Below, in pieces: positions 6,757-10,849 of a stretch of DNA of 10,849 nt (its first letter is position 1; the number at the start of each line of letters is the position of its first letter). This DNA is from Pseudomonadota bacterium (GTDB lineage Bacteria > Pseudomonadota > Gammaproteobacteria > Xanthomonadales > Xanthomonadaceae): positions 1 through 10,849 of the forward strand of contig JAFAFF010000101.1 of the NCBI GenBank assembly GCA_023423605.1, read 5' to 3'. The position numbers were made by a program, and so were the translations under genes. The notes beneath the pieces were generated by a model, which was not told where the DNA came from, made no database searches, and saw nothing but the letters and a program-made list of their open reading frames with translations.

Positions 6757-6817
6757 TTCGTTTTACAGGTATATGGGAAAGTCGCAGGCTGCGAAGTCCT
6801 TCCTTCCGGTTCGTCCC

Positions 6818-7933
6818 ATGCAGACTTCCGCCCTGCCCCGCCTGCGCTGGTCCGCCGAACGCTGGCGCGGCCTGCTTCCCGGGCTGCTGCTGACCGGCAC
6901 GCTGGCCGCCGTTGCCGCGTGGCTGGCAGGCCTGCCGTGGCTGCAGGCCCGCGGACTCAGTGCGCTGACCGTGGCCATCGTGGCCGGCATCGTGCTGGGC
7001 AATACGGCCTACCCGCGGCTGGCGCCGGTCAGTGCGGCGGGGGTCGGCTTCGCCAAACACTGGCTGCTGCGTGCGGGCATCGTGCTGTATGGGCTGCGCC
7101 TGACCTTCCAGGACATCGGCCAGGTCGGCGCGGCCGGCGTGCTGATCGATGCGCTGGTGGTCGCCAGCACGTTCGGCCTGGCCTGCTGGCTGGGGGTGCG
7201 GGTATTCCGCATGGAGCGCGAGGCCGCCATGTTGATTGGCGCCGGCAGCGCCATCTGCGGCGCCGCCGCGGTGATGGCGGCCGACCCGGTGGTGCGCGGT
7301 CGGCCGGCGCAGGTCACGGTGGCGGTATCCACCGTGGTGGTGTTCGGTACCGTGGCGATGTTCCTGTATCCGGCGCTGTATCAGCTGGGCGTGGCGCAGG
7401 GATGGCTGGCCATGGACGCACAGCGCTATGGCCTGTTCACCGGCGCGACGGTGCATGAAGTAGCACAGGTGGTGGCCGCCGGACGTGCATTGGGGGAAGA
7501 AGCGGCCAATACCGCGGTGATCGCCAAGATGGTGCGGGTGATGCTGCTCGCGCCCTTCCTGGTGCTGCTGTCGCTGCGGCTTGCACGAGGCCGGGCCGGC
7601 CAGGCCGATGGGCAGCGCACGTCGATCGTCGTGCCATGGTTCGCGTTCGGTTTCGTGGCCGTGGCCGGCATCAATTCGCTGCATCTGCTGCCGGCGACCG
7701 TGCAGCACGGGCTGGTGCAGCTGGATACGGCGCTGCTGGCGATGGCGATGGCGGCGCTGGGACTCACCACGCACGTATCGGCGCTGCGCCAGGCTGGCCT
7801 CAAGCCGCTGCTGCTGGCAGCGCTGCTGTTCGCCTGGCTGGTGCTGGGAGGGTTCGCCATCCAGCACGGCGTGCTGGCGTTGCCGGACGTGTCCGGTGAC
7901 ATCGCCGCGTGGTGCCGGGCTCTGAGCGGCTGA
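6818..7933 (+). CDS. yeiH: YeiH family membrane protein (putative sulfate exporter family, UPF0324)
   Basis: Polytopic inner-membrane protein of 371 aa with roughly ten hydrophobic segments. It follows E. coli YeiH closely as I recall it: LRAGIVLYGLRLTFQDIG, LIGAGSAICGAAAVMA, the STVVVFGTVAMFLYPALY helix, GATVHEVAQVVAAG, and AMAMAALGLTTHVSALR. The family is named putative sulfate exporter, but transport has little direct proof. The frame is open to an earlier ATG at 6773 (386 aa). I prefer 6818 because the intervening 14 codons have clearly poorer G/C-ending codon use than the rest and AGG at 6767-6769 is only 3 nt from the upstream ATG; neither start has a good Shine-Dalgarno. Divergent from its likely regulator yeiE. 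Confidence 0.9.
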   Translation: MQTSALPRLRWSAERWRGLLPGLLLTGTLAAVAAWLAGLPWLQARGLSALTVAIVAGIVLGNTAYPRLAPVSAAGVGFAKHWLLRAGIVLYGLRLTFQDIGQVGAAGVLIDALVVASTFGLACWLGVRVFRMEREAAMLIGAGSAICGAAAVMAADPVVRGRPAQVTVAVSTVVVFGTVAMFLYPALYQLGVAQGWLAMDAQRYGLFTGATVHEVAQVVAAGRALGEEAANTAVIAKMVRVMLLAPFLVLLSLRLARGRAGQADGQRTSIVVPWFAFGFVAVAGINSLHLLPATVQHGLVQLDTALLAMAMAALGLTTHVSALRQAGLKPLLLAALLFAWLVLGGFAIQHGVLALPDVSGDIAAWCRALSG

Positions 7934-7949
7934 ATCACCGTGGCCCTCC

Positions 7950-7973
7950 AGCGGGGCAGAGCCCCGCTCTACC
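7950..7973 (-). repeat. GTAG-type REP hairpin (SMAG-like) downstream of yeiH
   Basis: On the minus strand this reads GGTAG, then AGCGGGGC, loop TCT, GCCCCGCT: a perfect 8-bp stem with the GTAG head next to it. It matches the form of small palindromic REP elements (SMAGs) described in Stenotrophomonas maltophilia. It sits 17 bp after the yeiH stop, where it may shape the 3' end of that mRNA. Confidence 0.8.
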
Positions 7974-8001
7974 TGCATGAGAGCCCCGCACTACCTGCAT
8001 G
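7958..8001. repeat. 22-bp tandem duplication carrying half of a REP element
   Basis: Bases 7958-7979 are repeated at 7980-8001 with a single difference (T7968 versus A7990). The unit includes the REP loop, its second stem arm, the CTAC head and the flank TGCATG. The second copy therefore lacks the first stem arm and cannot form the normal hairpin. This looks like a local slippage or repair event inside the yeiH-dbpA gap. Confidence 0.8.
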
Positions 8002-8042
8002 GTCGCGTGGCGCCGGGCAGCCCCGCGCCATGCGGCTGCCGG

Positions 8043-8048
8043 TACAAT
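8043..8048 (+). promoter_or_regulatory. TACAAT -10-like box 5 nt before the dbpA ATG (possible leaderless start)
   Basis: TACAAT is followed by GTGCC and then the ATG at 8054. A transcript starting 6-7 nt after the box would begin at the ATG itself. No Shine-Dalgarno precedes the ATG, and the sequence GTACAATG is shared with the uup start region on the other strand. A -35 match is not evident, so this is a suggestion based on one hexamer and its position. Confidence 0.45.
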
Positions 8049-8053
8049 GTGCC

Positions 8054-9430
8054 ATGAACGATTTCTCTACCCTGCCGCTGAACCCGGCCCTGCAGCCCGG
8101 CCTGGATGCGCTCGGCTACACCACCCTCACCGCCGTGCAGGCACAGAGCCTGCCGGCCATCCTCGCACGCCGCGATGTGATCGCCCAGGCGCCCACCGGC
8201 AGCGGCAAGACGGCAGCATTCGGGCTGGGCCTGCTGCAGGCGCTGGACCCGTCCACCCAGCGCGTCCAGGCGCTGGTGCTGTGTCCTACCCGCGAACTCG
8301 CTGACCAGGTGGGCAAGCAGATCCGGCGGCTGGCCACCGGCATTGCGAACATGAAACTGCTGGTGCTGACCGGCGGCGTGCCACTGGCGCCGCAGCTGGC
8401 TTCGCTGGAAGCGCATGATCCCCACGTGGTGGTGGGCACTCCCGGACGCGTGCAGGAACTTGCCCGCAAGCGCGCGCTGAACCTGGGCCAGGTGCGCACG
8501 CTGGTGCTGGACGAGGCCGACCGCATGCTGGACATGGGCTTTGAAGAACCCATCCGCGAGATCGCCGGACGCACCCACAAGGATCGGCAGACGCTGCTGT
8601 TCTCGGCCACCTTTCCGGATGCCATCCGCGCGATCGGTCGCGACGTGCTTCGCGATGCGCTGGAAGTCACCGTGGAAGGTGCCGACCACGCTCCGGACAT
8701 CCGCCACCTGTTCTGCGAAGTGGAACCGGCGCATCGCCAGAAGGCCCTGGCGGGCCTGCTGCTGAAGCACACGCCGGAATCGGCGGTGGTCTTCTGCAAT
8801 ACCCGCAAGGATGTCGACGAGGTCGCCAATTCACTGCAGCAGTTCGGCTTTTCCGCACTCGCCCTGCATGGCGACATGGAACAGCGCGACCGTGAGGAAG
8901 TGCTGGTGCGTTTCGCCAACCGCAGCTGCAATGTGCTGGTGGCAAGCGATGTCGCGGCGCGCGGACTGGACGTGGAAGACCTGGCGGCGGTGATCAACTA
9001 CGAACTGCCGACCGACATCGAGACGTACCAGCACCGCGTCGGCCGGACCGGCCGCGCCGGTGCCAGCGGCCTGGCGATCAGCCTGGTGGCGGGCCGTGAG
9101 AAAACGCGTGCAGAGGCGCTGGAAGCGCAGCGCGGTGCGGCGCTGGACTGGCAGAAGACCCCGCTGGCGACCAGCCGTCCGGACGTGCTGCCGCAGGCGG
9201 CCATGCGCACGTTGCGCATCGATGGCGGCAAGACCGACAAGCTGCGTCCCGGCGACATCCTGGGTGCCCTGACCGGCGATGCGGGATTGGCCGGAAAACA
9301 TATCGGCAAGATCGCGATCTACGCGACGCGGTCCTATGTGGCCATCGCCCGCGAACAGGCCGGCAAGGCCGTAGCGAAGCTGGAAGCAGGCAAGATCAAG
9401 GGCCGCCGGTTCCGCGTACGCGCGATGTAA
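8054..9430 (+). CDS. dbpA: ATP-dependent RNA helicase DbpA (DEAD-box)
   Basis: DEAD-box RNA helicase that acts on 23S rRNA during large ribosomal subunit assembly; 458 aa, nearly the same as E. coli DbpA. Motifs in order: Q motif with Gln29, motif I APTGSGKT (46-53), Ia PTRELA (78-83), TPGR (129-132), DEAD (153-156), SAT (184-186), VVFCNT (235-240), ARGLD (292-296) and HRVGRTGR (327-334). The C-terminal RNA-recognition domain (about 384-458: MRTLRIDGGKTDKLRPGDIL, GALTGDAGL, KIKGRRFRVR) is the one that binds hairpin 92 of 23S rRNA and separates DbpA from RhlE or SrmB. The frame is open upstream to 7940, but that part covers the REP duplication. ATG 8054 matches the family N-terminus and follows a TACAAT box. 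Confidence 0.96.
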   Translation: MNDFSTLPLNPALQPGLDALGYTTLTAVQAQSLPAILARRDVIAQAPTGSGKTAAFGLGLLQALDPSTQRVQALVLCPTRELADQVGKQIRRLATGIANMKLLVLTGGVPLAPQLASLEAHDPHVVVGTPGRVQELARKRALNLGQVRTLVLDEADRMLDMGFEEPIREIAGRTHKDRQTLLFSATFPDAIRAIGRDVLRDALEVTVEGADHAPDIRHLFCEVEPAHRQKALAGLLLKHTPESAVVFCNTRKDVDEVANSLQQFGFSALALHGDMEQRDREEVLVRFANRSCNVLVASDVAARGLDVEDLAAVINYELPTDIETYQHRVGRTGRAGASGLAISLVAGREKTRAEALEAQRGAALDWQKTPLATSRPDVLPQAAMRTLRIDGGKTDKLRPGDILGALTGDAGLAGKHIGKIAIYATRSYVAIAREQAGKAVAKLEAGKIKGRRFRVRAM

Positions 9431-9442
9431 TCGCCGTTGCGC

Positions 9443-9465
9443 GTAGAGCCGGGCTCTGCCCGGCT
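9443..9465 (+). repeat. GTAG-type REP hairpin between convergent dbpA and apt
   Basis: GTAG (9443-9446) is followed by AGCCGGGC, loop TCT and GCCCGGCT, a perfect 8-bp stem. It fills most of the 39-bp gap between the dbpA stop and the apt stop, 12 bp after the former and 4 bp before the latter. A hairpin here could end or stabilise both convergent transcripts, though no poly-T tract is present. Confidence 0.82.
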
Positions 9466-9469
9466 GCCG

Positions 9470-10009
9470 TCAGTAGACCAGTTCAGCGTGCAACGGCAGA
9501 CCCGCTTCCCAGCGTGCGCGTCCGCCCAGGCCATCCAGTTCCACCAGCACACCGGCGCCGACCACGTCCACACCCAGACGACGCACCAGCGACAACGCTG
9601 CGACCAGCGTGCCGCCGGTCGCCAGCACATCGTCGATGACCGCTACGCGCGCACCGGCGGGCAACGCGTCGGCATGCACCTCGACGCAGTCGCTGCGGTA
9701 TTCCAGCGTGTATTCCTCGCGCAGCACCTTGCCCGGCAGCTTGCCCGGCTTGCGTACCGGCACGAAGCCGATGCCCAGTTCGTGCGCCATCGCCGCGCCA
9801 AGGATGAAACCCCGCGATTCGATGCCGACGACGGCGTCCAACCGGTGCCCGCGCCAGCGCGCGCACATTGCAATGATCGCCGCACGGAAATCGTCGCCAT
9901 CGGCGAGCAGCGGCATGATGTCCTTGAACAGGATGCCGGGCTTGGGGAAATCGGCGATGTCGCGCAGGCGCGCGGCCCACTGCGGTGCGGCGACGGTGGC
10001 GTCGGTCAT
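9470..10009 (-). CDS. apt: Adenine phosphoribosyltransferase
   Basis: Cytosolic purine-salvage enzyme that makes AMP from adenine and PRPP; 179 aa, normal for the family. The fold is visible as an N-terminal helix and [16 protein letters not shown] (20-35), the [12 protein letters not shown] motif (62-73), the flexible catalytic loop [20 protein letters not shown] (85-104) and the PRPP-binding stretch [14 protein letters not shown] (122-135). The frame is open to an ATG at 10093, but the extra 28 residues have no counterpart in the family and begin only 6 bp from a REP hairpin, so ATG 10009 is chosen. No clear Shine-Dalgarno precedes it. It lies 121 bp downstream of selO on the same strand and converges on dbpA. 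Confidence 0.94.
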   Translation of the reverse strand: MTDATVAAPQWAARLRDIADFPKPGILFKDIMPLLADGDDFRAAIIAMCARWRGHRLDAVVGIESRGFILGAAMAHELGIGFVPVRKPGKLPGKVLREEYTLEYRSDCVEVHADALPAGARVAVIDDVLATGGTLVAALSLVRRLGVDVVGAGVLVELDGLGGRARWEAGLPLHAELVY

Positions 10010-10098
10010 GGCGGGAACGGGTTGGCTGATGGCGGCATAGGGTAACCGTTCCGGGTGATGGATGCCTTGCGCGGGGGGGATGCGTGGGTGCATGGGGT

Positions 10099-10121
10099 TG
10101 CCGGGCAGAGCCCGGCACTAC
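10099..10121 (-). repeat. GTAG-type REP hairpin between selO and apt
   Basis: On the minus strand this reads GTAG, TGCCGGGC, loop TCT, GCCCGGCA: another perfect 8-bp stem with the same head and loop as the other two copies but a different outer base pair. It begins 9 bp after the selO stop and lies upstream of apt, so it may limit read-through from selO. Confidence 0.82.
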
Positions 10122-10130
10122 CTGGATGGC

Positions 10131-10849
10131 TCAGGAGCTGCAGGAAAGCATCGAACAGCCGGCCTTGTGGTCGGCCCAGGCCGGGCGCTTGCCGGCGTAA
10201 TGCTGCATGCCTTCGCGCGGTGTATAGGGATGGCGCAGCACCTCCTGCAATGCGCGCACGCCGCCCAGGTCACCCTGCGTGGCGCGTTCGATGGCTTCCT
10301 GCGCCAGCCAGTTGCGCAGCACATACAGCGGATTGGCCGCGCCCATGCACTGCTGCCGTTCCGCCGCCGTCATCGGATCGGCCCGCAACCGCGCTGCATA
10401 CGCTTCAAGCCAGGCGCGCAGCGGCTCGCGTACCGCATCGCGACGCGCAGCGTCGTAGTACACGTCATCCAGCACCGTCGCATCGGGGCGGTCCGCATCC
10501 ACGTGCATCAATGCCCGGTAGGACAGCGTCATGTCCATCGCGCCATCGTGCATGATCTGCTGCCAGCGCCGATGCAGCTGCAGGTCATCCTCGCTGGCCG
10601 CGGTCAGGCCCAGCTTGGCTGCCGCATCGCGCCGCGTGCATGCCGCCAGCGTGTGCCCGAACGCATCCAGCCCGGCCTGCAGCGGCTGCACGTCGGCGAA
10701 CAGCGACGACAGCGCCTGCGCGAAACGGGTGAGATTCCAGAACGCCACCTGCGGCTGCGTGCCGAAGCGGTAACGGCGCCGTTGCGCATCGGTGGTGTTG
10801 GGCGTCCAGTCCGGATCGAAGTCTTCCACCCAGCCATAGGGGCCATAGT
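10131..10849 (-). CDS. selO: Protein adenylyltransferase SelO (YdiU), C-terminal part, cut by window edge
   Basis: C-terminal 239 residues of the SelO/YdiU pseudokinase, which transfers AMP from ATP to Ser, Thr or Tyr of target proteins and is linked to redox stress. The visible part starts YGPYGWMEDFDPDWTPN, followed by RYRFGTQPQVAFWNLTRFAQ and a helical region, matching the SelO C-terminal lobe. NPLYVLRNWLAQEAIE is another conserved stretch. The protein ends GCSMLSCSS; the SCSS ending is typical, and the terminal Cys is the position that forms a regulatory disulfide in E. coli SelO and is selenocysteine in some eukaryotic members. The nucleotide-binding lobe lies beyond the right edge, so catalytic residues cannot be checked. 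The frame stays open to the last base. Confidence 0.92.
   Translation of the reverse strand, partial: YGPYGWVEDFDPDWTPNTTDAQRRRYRFGTQPQVAFWNLTRFAQALSSLFADVQPLQAGLDAFGHTLAACTRRDAAAKLGLTAASEDDLQLHRRWQQIMHDGAMDMTLSYRALMHVDADRPDATVLDDVYYDAARRDAVREPLRAWLEAYAARLRADPMTAAERQQCMGAANPLYVLRNWLAQEAIERATQGDLGGVRALQEVLRHPYTPREGMQHYAGKRPAWADHKAGCSMLSCSS

Noticed and set aside
3714..6893. A 1059-codon open frame on the plus strand across the repeat region, uup and yeiE
   Set aside because: It lies antisense to two genes with clear family motifs, has no domain of its own, and its start runs through the 14-bp array. Long antisense frames are expected in GC-rich DNA with G/C-ending codons.
7940..8053. N-terminal extension of DbpA starting at 7940
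   Set aside because: It would translate the REP hairpin and its 22-bp duplication, and the family N-terminus begins at ATG 8054.
10073..10079. Run of seven G as a phase-variation tract upstream of apt
   Set aside because: It lies outside the coding region, is short for a GC-rich genome, and is not placed between promoter elements I can identify.
10010..10093. Longer Apt starting at 10093
   Set aside because: The extra residues have no family counterpart and the start would sit 6 bp from a REP element; the ATG at 10009 gives the usual length.

Overview
The window is about 10.8 kb of GC-rich chromosomal DNA with strongly G/C-ending codons. The gene types, the small hairpin repeats that carry a GTAG head and a TCT loop, and -10 boxes sitting directly on start codons all suggest a gammaproteobacterium of the Xanthomonadaceae, most likely Stenotrophomonas or a close relative. 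This placement is inference from repeat style and protein similarity recalled from memory; no search was run.

Layout. (1) Positions 1-2493, minus strand: an RND efflux operon, with a lipoprotein adaptor followed by an inner-membrane pump that is cut by the left edge. The two genes overlap by ATGA. No outer-membrane channel gene is visible. (2) Positions 2494-2696: a divergent control region. (3) Positions 2697-3595, plus strand: two consecutive monoheme cytochrome c genes, the first exported with a cleavable signal and the second a predicted lipoprotein; each resembles half of a cytochrome c4. (4) Positions 3596-3917: a non-coding, highly repetitive region between convergent genes. Two arrays of 14-bp tandem repeats point in opposite directions around a 28-bp perfect inverted repeat. 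This is the most unusual structure in the window. (5) Positions 3918-5804, minus strand: uup, an ABC-F ATPase. (6) Positions 5838-7933: a divergent pair, the LysR-type regulator yeiE (minus) and the membrane protein yeiH (plus), sharing a short AT-rich control region. (7) Positions 8054-9430, plus strand: dbpA, a DEAD-box RNA helicase of ribosome assembly. (8) Positions 9470-10009, minus strand: apt, adenine phosphoribosyltransferase. (9) Positions 10131-10849, minus strand: the C-terminal part of selO (ydiU), cut by the right edge.

The genes are mostly housekeeping, with an efflux pump and a small respiratory or electron-transfer pair. They do not form one pathway. The intergenic gaps hold most of the interest: three intact GTAG-type REP hairpins (after yeiH, between dbpA and apt, between selO and apt), a 22-bp tandem duplication that copies half of one of them, the 14-bp inverted arrays, and two TACAAT boxes placed 5-6 nt before ATG codons that lack a Shine-Dalgarno sequence, which suggests leaderless mRNAs for uup and dbpA.

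I found no CRISPR array, tRNA, rRNA, insertion sequence, phage gene or recognisable defence system. The 14-bp arrays are the best candidate for something undescribed; I read them as a nucleotide repeat structure related to REP elements rather than as a new protein system.
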